Assembly: GCA_947644195.1 (NCBI GenBank)
Contig: CANRZB010000004.1
Location: forward strand, 49,220 to 113,219
DNA from: an uncultured Clostridium sp.
Lineage (GTDB): Bacteria; Bacillota; Clostridia; Lachnospirales; Lachnospiraceae
Direction of reading: 5' to 3'
DNA length: 64,000 nt
Shown: positions 42,773 to 53,612 of the stretch, piece after piece
Layout of the letters: each line of letters starts with the position of its first letter
How positions within the stretch are numbered: the stretch's first letter is position 1
The notes under the pieces: generated by a model
Database searches by the model: none
Told to the model about the DNA's origin: nothing
Seen by the model: the letters and a program-made list of their open reading frames with translations, nothing else
Translations under genes and position numbers: made by a program

Positions 42773-44264
42773 AATATCCCTCCAATATCATATTACAATT
42801 TTTCTCGGACATATCCCTACTTTTCATCAAATTTCTTCCCATTTCTTGTATGATTTCCAAATCAGGTATAGGCATAGAATTAATTTCTGTCGAATTTACC
42901 TGCGTTGAACCATTCAATATTCTATAATATTCATCATAAATTGTAGAATTAAAAATGACATATAATCCATATACAATGCACTCCGACATTTCTGTTATTA
43001 GTCCATCTATAAAATTAATCTTATTTTGTGTGCTAATTTTCTTAAACTGCGAATACTTATTCGACAAATATACTCCACATTGCAGTCTGCGGTGTTCTTC
43101 TTTCGCTGTAAAACGCTTCACAAACAAATAATTTCGATTATCCTGCATCAATCCTTTTTGATCAGTTACAACATACTCATGTTCTTTATGAATCGGAAAC
43201 TTCACTTCCCCTTGTTTAATATGCTGCGAATAAAATAGGGGAATTGCACCTTCTTCTACATCATTTCGAAGTATCTCACGATTACGGAAATCAACTGTCA
43301 ATCCTGTCTTCATTTTTAATCCAATGTCCGGCAATGTTTTATTGAACTTATGTATTCGCTCTAATACTGAAACTTCCTTTTCATTCGTCATCAAATACAC
43401 ATAATAATTGTTTCCTGACACTACGAGGCCATATGGCACTATCAAAGAAGTCAGATTATCAAAATCGCTATTTGATTGCGAGGAAGTAATCGTAATATTC
43501 TCTGGAGTTTTATTAGTCTTTTTTACTTTTATAATAATCGTTTCTTGTATAACATCCTCTTTATCAAACACTTTATTCCTACTTACAAATAAATGAATAT
43601 GTTCTAATTTACCCTCTGTCAGAAAAAACTTCCTAAAACGTTTAAAGTATGCTCCCGAAGTCCATGAGCGAGGTATAATATACACCATTTCTCCCTCGGC
43701 AGTAAGATTATATAATCCCATTGCAGCAAAAATGAAATATAGATTTGGCGCACCGTAACAAACTCTTGACATTGCAATTGCCTCAGGTGCATCTTTTGGT
43801 ATCTTCATGTAAGGTGGATTGCCAATTACAAAATCATACTTCCTAGGATTAGGATTACCACCTAACAAATGATTAAAGTCTAAATACTGACTTGTAACAT
43901 AATTATCTGTAATAATCTCTATTTGAATATTTTTTTTAGATTTTTTCTGATAGGCTTGCAAATTTTCTTTTAACAAATCTATAATTTTTTCATCATTTTC
44001 ATAACAAGTCAATTCTATCGTTCTAACAGAATCCATCTGCTCCAATCGTTCTAAAAATGCACATGATAATATGCCTGATCCTGCGCCGGCATCCAAAATA
44101 CTAACTGCAGACAAATCACTTGATATAGTATATAATCTAGCCATATAACGTGCTGTTTCTATACTAGTAAAAAACTGACCATATCTTTTGCGCTCTGATT
44201 TTAACATATTACTAATATAATAATTAGTCGATTCAATAACTTTTTCTAACAATTTTTCACCCAC
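42765..44264 (-). CDS. N6-adenine DNA methyltransferase of a BsuBI/PstI-like system
   Basis: 499 aa. SAM motif ILDAGAGSGILSCAF, catalytic NPPY in FVIGNPPYMK, and a C-terminal target-recognition part. GQFFTSIETARYMA near the N-terminus is typical of M.BsuBI/Eco57I-like adenine methylases. It protects DNA from the nuclease encoded downstream. The start is a GTG at 44264 without a good ribosome-binding site, so it is uncertain. Strongly AT-rich. Confidence 0.9.
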   Translation of the reverse strand: MGEKLLEKVIESTNYYISNMLKSERKRYGQFFTSIETARYMARLYTISSDLSAVSILDAGAGSGILSCAFLERLEQMDSVRTIELTCYENDEKIIDLLKENLQAYQKKSKKNIQIEIITDNYVTSQYLDFNHLLGGNPNPRKYDFVIGNPPYMKIPKDAPEAIAMSRVCYGAPNLYFIFAAMGLYNLTAEGEMVYIIPRSWTSGAYFKRFRKFFLTEGKLEHIHLFVSRNKVFDKEDVIQETIIIKVKKTNKTPENITITSSQSNSDFDNLTSLIVPYGLVVSGNNYYVYLMTNEKEVSVLERIHKFNKTLPDIGLKMKTGLTVDFRNREILRNDVEEGAIPLFYSQHIKQGEVKFPIHKEHEYVVTDQKGLMQDNRNYLFVKRFTAKEEHRRLQCGVYLSNKYSQFKKISTQNKINFIDGLITEMSECIVYGLYVIFNSTIYDEYYRILNGSTQVNSTEINSMPIPDLEIIQEMGRNLMKSRDMSEKNCNMILEGYCG

Positions 44265-44507
44265 TTCAAAGTTTAAATTTATTTACATGTATTTCAATGC
44301 CTACTAATTATATCATCTAATACTTACTTGATTATGTTTACAAAAATTCAATCTGTATTGTATTTTTATCTTTGTTCTTATATATTAGCACATAAATGCC
44401 CATTTTTCCACAAAATATGGAAATTTAGTAAAGACATTTCCCCACATCCCTTATAACTTTTTTGAAAAGAGTTAGCATTTTCTGTTTTTTCACTGTTGCA
44501 AAATTCC

Positions 44508-44538
44508 AAAAAGGGCTTCCCGATTCCTCGGAAAGCCC
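44508..44538 (-). terminator. Strong terminator after tuf
   Basis: Minus-strand GGGCTTTCCGA-GGAA-TCGGGAAGCCC (11-bp stem, one G-U) followed by TTTTTGG. It isolates the str operon from the AT-rich island; the 297-bp gap 44265-44561 holds nothing else clear. Confidence 0.92.
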
Positions 44539-44561
44539 CGTTAATTTAAGCAATATACAAA

Positions 44562-45749
44562 TTACTCAACAATCGTAGCAACCTTACCTGAACCTACGGT
44601 ACGACCACCCTCACGGATAGCGAAGTTCAGACCCTGCTCCATAGCGATTGGATGAATCAGTTCGATTGACATCTCTACATTATCGCCAGGCATGCACATC
44701 TCTGTACCTGCAGGTAAGTTACATACACCAGTTACGTCTGTTGTTCTGAAGTAGAACTGTGGACGATAGTTGTTAAAGAATGGAGTATGACGTCCACCCT
44801 CGTCCTTTGTCAGAACGTATACCTGAGCAGTAAATTTTGTATGGCAGGTTACGGTACCAGGTGCCGTTAATACCTGTCCACGCTCAACGTCTTCTCTCTT
44901 GATACCACGAAGCAGAGCACCGATGTTATCACCAGCCTGTGCCTCATCCAGAAGCTTACGGAACATCTCGATACCAGTTACGGTAGTCTTTGTTGTCTCC
45001 TCTTTGATACCAACGATTTCAACTTCCTCATTTACATGCAGAACACCACGCTCTACACGGCCGGTAGCAACGGTACCACGACCGGTAATGGTAAAGATAT
45101 CCTCGATAGGCATCAGGAATGGCTTATCTGTCTCACGCTGAGGATCCGGAATATGTGCATCAACCGCATCCATCAGTTCCATGATCTTATCTCCCCACTC
45201 ACCCTTAGGATCTTCCAGCGCTTTCAGCGCAGAACCCTTGATGATTGGGCAGTCTTCGAAACCATACTCTTCCAGGTTCTCCGTTACTTCCATCTCTACT
45301 AATTCAATTAATTCCTCATCATCAACCATATCGCACTTATTCAGGAATACTACGATATGAGGTACGTTTACCTGACGGGATAACAGGATATGCTCTTTTG
45401 TCTGAGCCATAACACCATCAGTAGCAGCTACTACCAGGATTGCGCCGTCCATCTGAGCAGCACCGGTAATCATGTTCTTTACATAATCCGCATGGCCCGG
45501 GCAGTCTACATGGGCATAATGTCTCTTGTCTGTCTCATACTCTACGTGAGCAGTAGAAATTGTGATACCACGCTCTCTCTCTTCTGGAGCCTTATCAATA
45601 TTCTCAAAATCTACGGCAGCGTTACCTGCAACACGCTCAGATAAAGTCTTTGTAATTGCTGCTGTCAATGTGGTTTTACCATGATCTACGTGACCGATGG
45701 TACCAATGTTACAATGGGGTTTGGTTCTTTCAAACTTTTCTTTAGCCAT
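44562..45749 (-). CDS. tuf: Elongation factor Tu
   Basis: 395 aa GTPase that brings aminoacyl-tRNA to the ribosome. G1 [10 protein letters not shown], switch [11 protein letters not shown]4 NKCDMVDD and the C-terminal [10 protein letters not shown] motif are all present. Full length. Last gene of the str operon, with its own promoter in the 145-bp gap after fusA and a strong terminator behind. Confidence 0.99.
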   Translation of the reverse strand: MAKEKFERTKPHCNIGTIGHVDHGKTTLTAAITKTLSERVAGNAAVDFENIDKAPEERERGITISTAHVEYETDKRHYAHVDCPGHADYVKNMITGAAQMDGAILVVAATDGVMAQTKEHILLSRQVNVPHIVVFLNKCDMVDDEELIELVEMEVTENLEEYGFEDCPIIKGSALKALEDPKGEWGDKIMELMDAVDAHIPDPQRETDKPFLMPIEDIFTITGRGTVATGRVERGVLHVNEEVEIVGIKEETTKTTVTGIEMFRKLLDEAQAGDNIGALLRGIKREDVERGQVLTAPGTVTCHTKFTAQVYVLTKDEGGRHTPFFNNYRPQFYFRTTDVTGVCNLPAGTEMCMPGDNVEMSIELIHPIAMEQGLNFAIREGGRTVGSGKVATIVE

Positions 45750-45825
45750 TTTTAATTATCCTCCTTTAATTCCTTAGACGTCTGTAACGCCTAACCGCTT
45801 TACGCAAAATCACGCTATGGGCACT

Positions 45826-45854
45826 ATTATAGGGCATGTTGGTATTTTTTTCAA
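45826..45854 (-). promoter_or_regulatory. Separate promoter for tuf
   Basis: TTGAAA (45854-45849), 17-nt spacer, TATAAT (45831-45826) between fusA and tuf. It would allow extra EF-Tu synthesis apart from the operon promoter. Confidence 0.75.
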
Positions 45855-45894
45855 GTGCTTTTCTACAATAATGCCTTGCTTTCTTTACTAATTT

Positions 45895-48012
45895 TTATAC
45901 ATTCTTTGCTGCCAGTACTTTTTCCTGTACGTTCTTTGGACACTGTGAGTATTTTTCAAAGAACATAGAATAATTACCACGTCCCTGGGTTGCAGAACGA
46001 AGCTCTGTAGAGTAACCGAACATCTCAGCCAAAGGCACAAAGGCACGAACGATCTTACCACCGCCGATATCATCCATTCCTTCAATCTGTCCACGTTTCG
46101 CATTCAAACTTCCGATGACATCACCCATGTATTCTTCCGGCATGGTTACTTCTACTTTCATGATCGGCTCTAACAGGACTGCATCACCTTTCTTCATCGC
46201 ATCTTTAAATGCCATGGATCCGGCAATGTGGAATGCCATCTCACTGGAATCGACTTCATGGTAGGAACCATCCCATACCGTCGCATGTACACCCAGTACA
46301 GGGAAACCACCCAGGATACCAGCCTGTGCTGCCTCTTCGATACCCTCACCGACAGCCGGGATATATTCTTTTGGAATCGCACCACCGACTACCGTAGATT
46401 CAAACTTAAATGGCTCTTCGCCGTTTGGATCCATTGGCTCGAATTTAACTTTACAATGTCCATACTGTCCACGTCCACCGGACTGTTTTGCATACTTACT
46501 GTCAATATCAACCGCTTTCAGGAAGGTCTCCTTATAAGCTACCTGTGGAGCGCCGACATTAGCGTCTACATTAAACTCACGAAGCAGACGGTCTACGATG
46601 ACTTCCAAATGCAGCTCACCCATTCCGGCAATGATGGTCTGACCAGTTTCCTGATCGGTATGTGCACGGAATGTTGGATCCTCTTCTGCCAGTTTGGACA
46701 ATGCCTCGCCCATCTTACCCTGGTCATTCTTGGTCTTCGGCTCAATCGCCAGCTCAATAACCGGCTCAGGGAATTCCATTGACTCCAGGATTACCGGATG
46801 CTGCTCATCACAGATGGTATCACCTGTCGTTGTCAGCTTGAATCCTACGGCTGCAGCGATATCTCCAGAGTAAACCTTATCAATCTCGCTACGGCTGTTT
46901 GCATGCATCTGTACGATACGTCCGACACGCTCTTTCTTCTCTTTGGTTGCATTGAGTACATAGGAACCGGAGTTCAAAGTACCAGAATACACACGGAAGA
47001 ATGCCAGCTTACCTACGAATGGGTCTGTCATAATCTTAAATGCCAGTGCAGAGAATGGCTCATCATCGGATGAATGACGAACTACCTCGTTCCCCTCCTC
47101 GTCGGTACCGGTAATGTCCGGGATATCTGTCGGAGCAGGCATGTATTCAATGACACCGTCTAACATCTTCTGAACACCTTTGTTCTTGTATGCAGATCCA
47201 CAATAAACCGGAACTGCCTCACAGGAAATCGTACCCTTACGAAGCGCTTTCTTCATCTCGTCAATAGATGGCTCCTCGCCTTCCAGGTACTTCTCCAATA
47301 AATCATCATCTAATTCAGATACCTTTTCCACCAGGTTATCATGCCACTCCTGTGCCAGATCCTTTAAGTCATCCGGTATCTCTTTGATCTCAATATCTTC
47401 GCCCTTATCATCATTATAATAGTAGGCTTCCATCTCGAACAGATCGATCAGGCCGATGAAATCATCTTCCTTGCCAATCGGAATCTGTACCGGGATCGCA
47501 TTTTTGCCCAAACGGTCAATAATCGTCTGCACAGACATGAAAAAGTCAGCACCCATCTTATCCATCTTATTGATGAATGCCATACGTGGTACGTTGTATG
47601 TGTCTGCCTGTCTCCATACATTCTCAGACTGCGGCTCCACACCAGCTTTCGCATCAAACACACCAACGGCGCCGTCCAATACACGCAGAGAACGTTCTAC
47701 CTCTACCGTAAAGTCCACGTGGCCTGGGGTATCAATGATATTGATACGATGCTCTAACGCACCCGGTTTAACTTTGTGATGATCCTCCAGGGTCCAGTGA
47801 CAGGTCGTTGCAGCAGAGGTAATGGTAATACCTCTCTCCTTCTCCTGATCCATCCAGTCCATGGTAGATGCACCATCATGAGTCTCACCAATCTTATAAT
47901 TTACACCGGTATAATACAGGATACGCTCGGTCAATGTGGTTTTACCCGCATCGATATGCGCCATGATACCGATATTTCTTGTTCTATCAAGTGGATATTC
48001 TCTTCCAGCCAA
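45895..48012 (-). CDS. fusA: Elongation factor G
   Basis: 705 aa translocation GTPase. G1 [43 protein letters not shown]; domain IV with [15 protein letters not shown]. The start is TTG with AGGAGG 8 nt upstream; no ATG fits. It lies 19 nt downstream of rpsG. Confidence 0.99.
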   Translation of the reverse strand: MAGREYPLDRTRNIGIMAHIDAGKTTLTERILYYTGVNYKIGETHDGASTMDWMDQEKERGITITSAATTCHWTLEDHHKVKPGALEHRINIIDTPGHVDFTVEVERSLRVLDGAVGVFDAKAGVEPQSENVWRQADTYNVPRMAFINKMDKMGADFFMSVQTIIDRLGKNAIPVQIPIGKEDDFIGLIDLFEMEAYYYNDDKGEDIEIKEIPDDLKDLAQEWHDNLVEKVSELDDDLLEKYLEGEEPSIDEMKKALRKGTISCEAVPVYCGSAYKNKGVQKMLDGVIEYMPAPTDIPDITGTDEEGNEVVRHSSDDEPFSALAFKIMTDPFVGKLAFFRVYSGTLNSGSYVLNATKEKKERVGRIVQMHANSRSEIDKVYSGDIAAAVGFKLTTTGDTICDEQHPVILESMEFPEPVIELAIEPKTKNDQGKMGEALSKLAEEDPTFRAHTDQETGQTIIAGMGELHLEVIVDRLLREFNVDANVGAPQVAYKETFLKAVDIDSKYAKQSGGRGQYGHCKVKFEPMDPNGEEPFKFESTVVGGAIPKEYIPAVGEGIEEAAQAGILGGFPVLGVHATVWDGSYHEVDSSEMAFHIAGSMAFKDAMKKGDAVLLEPIMKVEVTMPEEYMGDVIGSLNAKRGQIEGMDDIGGGKIVRAFVPLAEMFGYSTELRSATQGRGNYSMFFEKYSQCPKNVQEKVLAAKNV

Positions 48013-48031
48013 GACTCTAACCTCCTAACTC

Positions 48032-48553
<522 letters not shown>

Positions 48554-48660
48554 TTATTCGCACTGCTATCCATTAATTCATCGGTACTCACAATGATTTT
48601 GTGTCCGCACCAGGTTAATCAGTGAATATTAATCCGGCACTTCCCCAAATTAGTGAATAA

Positions 48661-49074
48661 TTATTTCTTAGGCTTCTTAACTCCATACTTGGAACGACCC
48701 TGTTTTCTGTTTGCAACACCTGCGGTATCCAGAGTACCACGGATAATATGGTAACGGGTACTTGGAAGATCCTTTACCCTTCCGCCACGGATGAGTACCA
48801 CGCTATGCTCCTGTAAGTTATGACCCTCGCCAGGAATATAAGCAGTTACCTCAATACCGTTGGAAAGACGAACTCTGGCAATCTTACGAAGTGCTGAGTT
48901 AGGCTTCTTCGGTGTAGCAGTACGAACTGCAGTACAAACCCCTCTCTTCTGCGGAGAGCTCTGAGAGATTGTCTTCTTGTTCAGAGAGTTGTAAGTGTAC
49001 TGAAGCGCAGGAGCAGTAGATTTCTTGGTAGAAACCTTTCTTCCCTTTCTGACTAACTGGTTAAATGTTGGCAT
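48661..49074 (-). CDS. rpsL: 30S ribosomal protein S12
   Basis: 137 aa from ATG 49074 (AGGAGG upstream), starting [12 protein letters not shown]. The decoding-site segment [11 protein letters not shown] and the second loop [14 protein letters not shown] keep the wild-type lysines linked with streptomycin sensitivity. First gene of the str operon. Confidence 0.98.
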   Translation of the reverse strand: MPTFNQLVRKGRKVSTKKSTAPALQYTYNSLNKKTISQSSPQKRGVCTAVRTATPKKPNSALRKIARVRLSNGIEVTAYIPGEGHNLQEHSVVLIRGGRVKDLPSTRYHIIRGTLDTAGVANRKQGRSKYGVKKPKK

Positions 49075-49195
49075 TAATTTCACCTCCTAAAATTTATTGT
49101 GTGTTATTTTCCATGCTTTTATCCCATCCGGTTCCGTATCACTATGAGAACCGTCTGTCCACACTAAAAAAGTGCGCAAAAAAGCACGCTTACTC

Positions 49196-49224
49196 AGTAT
49201 AACTACGTAACGTGCCTTTGTCAA
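49196..49224 (-). promoter_or_regulatory. Promoter of the str operon
   Basis: TTGACA (49224-49219), 17-nt spacer, TATACT (49201-49196), a near-consensus sigma-A promoter. It is followed by a leader of about 115 nt with a weak GTGC/GCAC hairpin and a T run. Confidence 0.88.
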
Positions 49225-49232
49225 GAACCTTT

Positions 49233-50408
49233 TCAGTTATTTTTTAATTTAATTTTTTTAATTTCGTTTTCTTCTATTAAATAGTATCGGTTCATTCCCT
49301 CTGCCGGAAGAAAATGCAGAATATTTTTTTCCACCGAACAGTTCCACTTGTGTACGCCATTGACCAGATAGATATCACAATCGGTCGACGTATGGACCAA
49401 TATCTCTTTTCCAGCCATGGCAATGTGATGATAATCGGTAGCAATACTTCGGCCCATAAGCTCTTTTCCCTGGAGGTCGTACACCTTCATCTGCCCTTTG
49501 CCTTCCTTGTCTCCTGCCAGCACTACCCCCACATAATTTGTATCACAGAATGCACTGACAATTTCCTGTTTGAAATCCTGTTTCGAGATCTCGGATGGCT
49601 TCTTGAGGTTTTCCCAGATACTATACCCCTTCTCACTGAACAGGCAAACCTGAGAAGCGCCCAGATACCGTACTTCGGATACCACCCGGTCGTTATACTC
49701 CTGCGCTCCGACCAGACAATTGGTATTTTCTCCCACGCTGGTAAAGTTATAGAACGCCACTCGGCTCTCTACCATTCCGCTGAGAACAGAAATATAGGAT
49801 ACCGTCATCCCTGTACCGTCCCCGGAAATATCCATTGCCACCGGATATCCCTTCTCCACATTGGTGGGAATTTCTACCAACAGTTTGTCCCCGCTCGCAT
49901 AGGGATCATAAACATGGATCATATTCGATTTCGTGTCTTCCAGCATAACGGCCACCACTCCCTGTTCCGAGGTACAGGCCTGCAGGATCTTATAATCCAT
50001 CGTCATCTCGGTTCCATGATTCTTTGTAGTATAGATATATAATGACTTTCCACCGATATCTGCCACGACTGCACTGGATCCACAGGTATCTACCTCTGGA
50101 TGGTCCATATCATAACTGCCGTTCCAGAGATCCTTTCCCGAAGCACCCATAGCAGAAACGCCGTCCCTGCTGTATTTTATGACTCCGCCTGCATAGGGCA
50201 GATATTGCATCGTATTACTGTTTTTGACGGAAATGGTCCGTTCCACATGGTAGCCATCATAGGTATGGTTGAAATATAATTTGGCCAGAACCACTATCAT
50301 AATGGCTGTAATCAAAATCCCCGCCAGACATGACAACAAGATCTTTTTGCGTCTGGCCCGCCGTTCTGACTGAAATCCACTCTGAGACTGTCTCACTAAA
50401 CTTATCAT
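49233..50408 (-). CDS. DUF5711-type membrane-anchored beta-propeller-like protein
   Basis: 391 aa. A basic N-terminus and one membrane helix (KKILLSCLAGILITAIMIVVLA) are followed by an extracytoplasmic domain of repeated WD/PQQ-like strands (GASGKDLWNGSYDMDHPEVD, VYDLQGKELMGRS, YLVNGVHKWNCS). This matches Clostridia DUF5711 proteins of unknown function. It ends just before the str promoter and is read with the LysM gene upstream. Confidence 0.78.
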   Translation of the reverse strand: MISLVRQSQSGFQSERRARRKKILLSCLAGILITAIMIVVLAKLYFNHTYDGYHVERTISVKNSNTMQYLPYAGGVIKYSRDGVSAMGASGKDLWNGSYDMDHPEVDTCGSSAVVADIGGKSLYIYTTKNHGTEMTMDYKILQACTSEQGVVAVMLEDTKSNMIHVYDPYASGDKLLVEIPTNVEKGYPVAMDISGDGTGMTVSYISVLSGMVESRVAFYNFTSVGENTNCLVGAQEYNDRVVSEVRYLGASQVCLFSEKGYSIWENLKKPSEISKQDFKQEIVSAFCDTNYVGVVLAGDKEGKGQMKVYDLQGKELMGRSIATDYHHIAMAGKEILVHTSTDCDIYLVNGVHKWNCSVEKNILHFLPAEGMNRYYLIEENEIKKIKLKNN

Positions 50409-50496
50409 CCTGTCTCCATCCTGTAACTGTATTTTTCAGATTTTACTGCTTCTCCGGGGCCATTTCCCCTCATCCGTTTACTATCATATCACAACA

Positions 50497-51771
50497 CTAA
50501 GCATCCGGCAATAATATGCACTGCCCGATATAGATCCGGTCTGTATCCTCAATCTGATTCACACGCTGCACACGATCCATATAAGCAAAACTGTGGTACT
50601 GGTTCCACACAATCTGGCTCAAAGTATCGCCTTTTCTCACGATATAGGTCTGCTTAATACGGTCAACACCGCCTGCCACCACTGCCTCCGGGATATTCTT
50701 CACTGTTTTTTTTGCTTTATCCGTTTTATTTTTTTTTACCGCTTTGGCGGTCGCCACTTTTTCTTGCTGCGAAGTTTGCAAAGGCAGAGGTGTAACCGTG
50801 GCTAACGGTAACGGTGTCGCGGTCTCTGGTCTCAGAGGATGATCTGCCATGCCAGATTGGGCAACAGTCCCTGTTGGCTGCACGGCTGGCGCCCCCGTTG
50901 GCAAGTCTGTGGCAGCCTGGGTTGCTGCCTGTGCATTTTGTTCTCCAGACATCTGTGACATAGCAGCTTTCGACGACGGATCCTGCCGATTTTCAGCGAC
51001 ATACTGCGACAGCGTTTCTATCGTTTCCTCCAGGGAATTGATTTTAGCCAGACTACGGATCAGCAGATTCCCCCCTGCCAGAATCATCAGTAGTAAAACA
51101 CACGCCATGCCATAGGTCAGATAATGGATTTTTTTCTGTCTGCTCTGCTTCGTATGGATCACGGTACGAATGTTCTGTGTCACCTCATCCTCATAATCGG
51201 CCTCAAAGCCATCGCCTTTCGGCTGTTCCCGCAGCATATATTCCTGCATCTGAGGGTTTCGCTCATAATAGACAAAATATCCGCTTAACTCTTCAAAATC
51301 ATGGTCATGATATATAAATACTTTCTCCTCCCGCTCGGATAAATCTGCTAAAAACAAAATACTGCTGTCTTCGGCAAACTGTTCCTCCTGCATCCTGCGT
51401 ACCCTGTAATCCACTTCACTATTCCAGATTCCCACTCCGCAGCCCCATCCCATAATCCTTCCATATGGAAAATACTGTGAAATCTGATGGAACAACATGT
51501 CCCACTGTTCCTCCTGCATGTCCGAACTCTCTTGATCCAAGGGGATTTCTATTGCTCCATACAGAAACAGGCTGCCTGCTGCCGCCTCCTTTCCCTCGCA
51601 TCCAACGAATACGACAATACTGTTCTCCTGCTTGTCCTGAAAAACTCTTCTAATATAAGTCAGGACATAATCTTCTATGTATACCCTGCTTCTGCCGCTG
51701 CTCTCTCCAATCTGCCTGATATTATCCGGCAGGCGGCGATAATCATAATTCCGTTTCACATCCTGTTCCAT
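50497..51771 (-). CDS. Membrane protein with C-terminal LysM domain
   Basis: 424 aa from ATG 51771 (GGAGG upstream). A cytosolic N-terminal domain of about 200 residues (ENSIVVFVGCEGKEAAAGSLFLYGAIEIP), one membrane helix (GMACVLLLMILAGGNLLI), a low-complexity Ala/Pro/Thr linker and a terminal LysM (YIVRKGDTLSQIVWNQYHSF ... IYIGQCILLP) that binds peptidoglycan. The topology suggests a link between cytoplasm and wall. Divergent from yyaC. Confidence 0.82.
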   Translation of the reverse strand: MEQDVKRNYDYRRLPDNIRQIGESSGRSRVYIEDYVLTYIRRVFQDKQENSIVVFVGCEGKEAAAGSLFLYGAIEIPLDQESSDMQEEQWDMLFHQISQYFPYGRIMGWGCGVGIWNSEVDYRVRRMQEEQFAEDSSILFLADLSEREEKVFIYHDHDFEELSGYFVYYERNPQMQEYMLREQPKGDGFEADYEDEVTQNIRTVIHTKQSRQKKIHYLTYGMACVLLLMILAGGNLLIRSLAKINSLEETIETLSQYVAENRQDPSSKAAMSQMSGEQNAQAATQAATDLPTGAPAVQPTGTVAQSGMADHPLRPETATPLPLATVTPLPLQTSQQEKVATAKAVKKNKTDKAKKTVKNIPEAVVAGGVDRIKQTYIVRKGDTLSQIVWNQYHSFAYMDRVQRVNQIEDTDRIYIGQCILLPDA

Positions 51772-51976
51772 TCGCTTTCCTACCTCCCCTTCTACCGACA
51801 CGGCACAAACAATCGCTGGGAAGATCGTAGCACATCTAATTCACGAAGCTTGTCGAAATGATGCAGCCCGCATTTTCAATTCTTCTCGAAAATTCGACGG
51901 TTAAAGAAAGCAATCCTGGGAATACTGAGTTTAGTGCAGCCAAACGCTGTGCGAAAGTATTCTAAAGGAGCCCGCC

Positions 51977-52567
51977 ATGTTCTCATTAAAACGCAGCCAG
52001 GAAGCGATTCATTACTATAACGTCCACGACAACCGGGCGAAACAGCGGTTTTCTAATATTCTGATTTCTCATTTTAAAAATGCATTTCAAGCCAGGAGAC
52101 CACTGGTTTTTTTGTGCATCGGATCTGACCGGGCGACCGGAGACGCTCTGGGACCGCTGGTTGGACAGAGAATACAGGATTTTAAAAATAATAAAAGAGT
52201 GCTTTCACACACTCTCTTTGTCTACGGCTCCCTGTCAGAGCCAGTTCATGCCATGAATCTGGCGGATACCGTCAACCGGATCTACCAAAACCACTCCCAT
52301 CCCTATATTATTGCAATTGATGCCTCTCTCGGAATCCGCAAACATATCGGCTATGTCACGTTAGGACATGGTCCCCTGACACCGGGAGTCGGCGTTGGCA
52401 AGCAATTGCCTGCCGTGGGAAATGCTCATATTACCGGCATTGTAAACACCGGCACTGGCAATAATCTAAACCAGATTTTACAAACCACCCGTTTATCTAC
52501 AGTTGTAGAACTCTCTGACTTCGTCAGTGATGGTATCCTGGATATCTGTGCCAAAATGTTACGGTAG
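51977..52567 (+). CDS. yyaC: YyaC-family spore protease homologue (DUF1256)
   Basis: 196 aa. LVFLCIGSDRATGDALGPLVG, IIAIDASLG, GPLTPGVGVGKQLPAVGN and SDFVSDGIL are the typical YyaC blocks, related to the germination protease GPR fold. Marks a spore-forming lineage. Good AAAGGAG before the ATG. The only plus-strand gene in this housekeeping stretch; convergent with recR, 5 nt apart. Confidence 0.92.
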   Translation: MFSLKRSQEAIHYYNVHDNRAKQRFSNILISHFKNAFQARRPLVFLCIGSDRATGDALGPLVGQRIQDFKNNKRVLSHTLFVYGSLSEPVHAMNLADTVNRIYQNHSHPYIIAIDASLGIRKHIGYVTLGHGPLTPGVGVGKQLPAVGNAHITGIVNTGTGNNLNQILQTTRLSTVVELSDFVSDGILDICAKMLR

Positions 52568-52572
52568 TGGGT

Positions 52573-53169
52573 TTACATTTCCGTTCTGCCCTCTAATGCC
52601 CGGTACAACGTTACCTCATCAATATATTCCAGATCCCCGCCGGCAGGTACTCCGCTGGCAATCCGGCTGCATCGGATCCCCATGGGTTTAATCAGCTTAC
52701 TGATATACGTTGCCGTCGTATCCCCCTCCAGATTTTTATTAGTAGCTACAATGACCTCGTCGATATCCTGCTGTAAACGAATCATCAATTCCTTGAGGCG
52801 GATATCATTCGGCCCAATCCCTGCCATCGGAGAGATCGCTCCATGTAATACATGATAAACTCCGTCAAACTTTCCGGTTTTCTCGTAGGCAGCCAGATCC
52901 CTAGAATTTTCCACAACCATGATCTGTTTATGGTTGCGTTTGGCATTGGAGCAGATCGGACAGAGGTCTTCATCGGTATAAGTACAACATTCCTTACAAT
53001 ATCTCACATTTTTTTTGGCGGCCATCATAGCGCCGGATAATCCCTGTACTTGATCTTCCGGCATATTCAAAATATGAAAAGCCAGTCGCTGGGCTGATTT
53101 TGCACCAATTCCAGGCAAATGTGACAACTGTTCCACAAGATTGTTAATCTGTGAACTGTATGTATCCAT
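52573..53169 (-). CDS. recR: Recombination protein RecR
   Basis: 198 aa from ATG 53169 (AAGGAGGAGACAAG upstream); the longer frame would run into ybaB. HhH region LSHLPGIGAKSAQRLAFH, zinc finger CKECCTYTDEDLCPIC and TOPRIM part IMVVENSRDLAAYEKTG. RecFOR-mediated gap repair. In the usual dnaX-ybaB-recR order. Confidence 0.98.
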   Translation of the reverse strand: MDTYSSQINNLVEQLSHLPGIGAKSAQRLAFHILNMPEDQVQGLSGAMMAAKKNVRYCKECCTYTDEDLCPICSNAKRNHKQIMVVENSRDLAAYEKTGKFDGVYHVLHGAISPMAGIGPNDIRLKELMIRLQQDIDEVIVATNKNLEGDTTATYISKLIKPMGIRCSRIASGVPAGGDLEYIDEVTLYRALEGRTEM

Positions 53170-53200
53170 CTTGTCTCCTCCTTGCGCACTATTTCCTGTA

Positions 53201-53551
53201 TTAGAACATACCGCCCAGGCCACCCAAACCGCCGGTCAGCTGCTGCATCATTTCCGCATTTTCCTCTTCCATTTTGCGCAGCGCTTCGTTGGTGGCTGCC
53301 ATAATCAGATCCTCCAACATTTCAATATCGTCGGGATCAACCACTTCTTCTGCCAATTTCACGGAAGTAATTTCTTTCTTGCCAGAAACTTTGACAGTCA
53401 CGGCACCGCCTCCTGCGGTAGCCTCCCATTCTTTTTCTTCCATCTCCTTGGTTTTCTCTTCCATCTGACGCTGCATCCGCTGCGCCTGTTTCATCAGATT
53501 ATTCATATTACCAGGCATTGCTCCGCCTGGAAAACCTCCTCTTCTTGCCAT
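53201..53551 (-). CDS. YbaB/EbfC nucleoid-associated protein
   Basis: 116 aa: Gly/Arg/Met-rich start, [17 protein letters not shown] coiled coil, [20 protein letters not shown] sheet and a Gly-rich end ([12 protein letters not shown]). Binds DNA as a dimer. GGAGGATAGGACA before the ATG; between dnaX and recR. Confidence 0.97.
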   Translation of the reverse strand: MARRGGFPGGAMPGNMNNLMKQAQRMQRQMEEKTKEMEEKEWEATAGGGAVTVKVSGKKEITSVKLAEEVVDPDDIEMLEDLIMAATNEALRKMEEENAEMMQQLTGGLGGLGGMF

Positions 53552-53612
53552 TGTCCTATCCTCCTGCTTTATATTTTTATTTTTTCAAAACCAATTTGGT
53601 TTTCGATGTTTC

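Noticed and set aside
38817..44264. Prophage or integrative element
   Set aside because: No integrase, structural, relaxase or transposase genes and no flanking direct repeats were recognised.
49140..49190. Leader attenuator for the str operon
   Set aside because: The stem GTGC/GCAC is only 4 bp, too weak to call despite the T run after it.
53170..53223. Longer RecR start at 53223
   Set aside because: It would overlap ybaB and lacks a ribosome-binding site; ATG 53169 has AAGGAGG and gives the normal RecR length.
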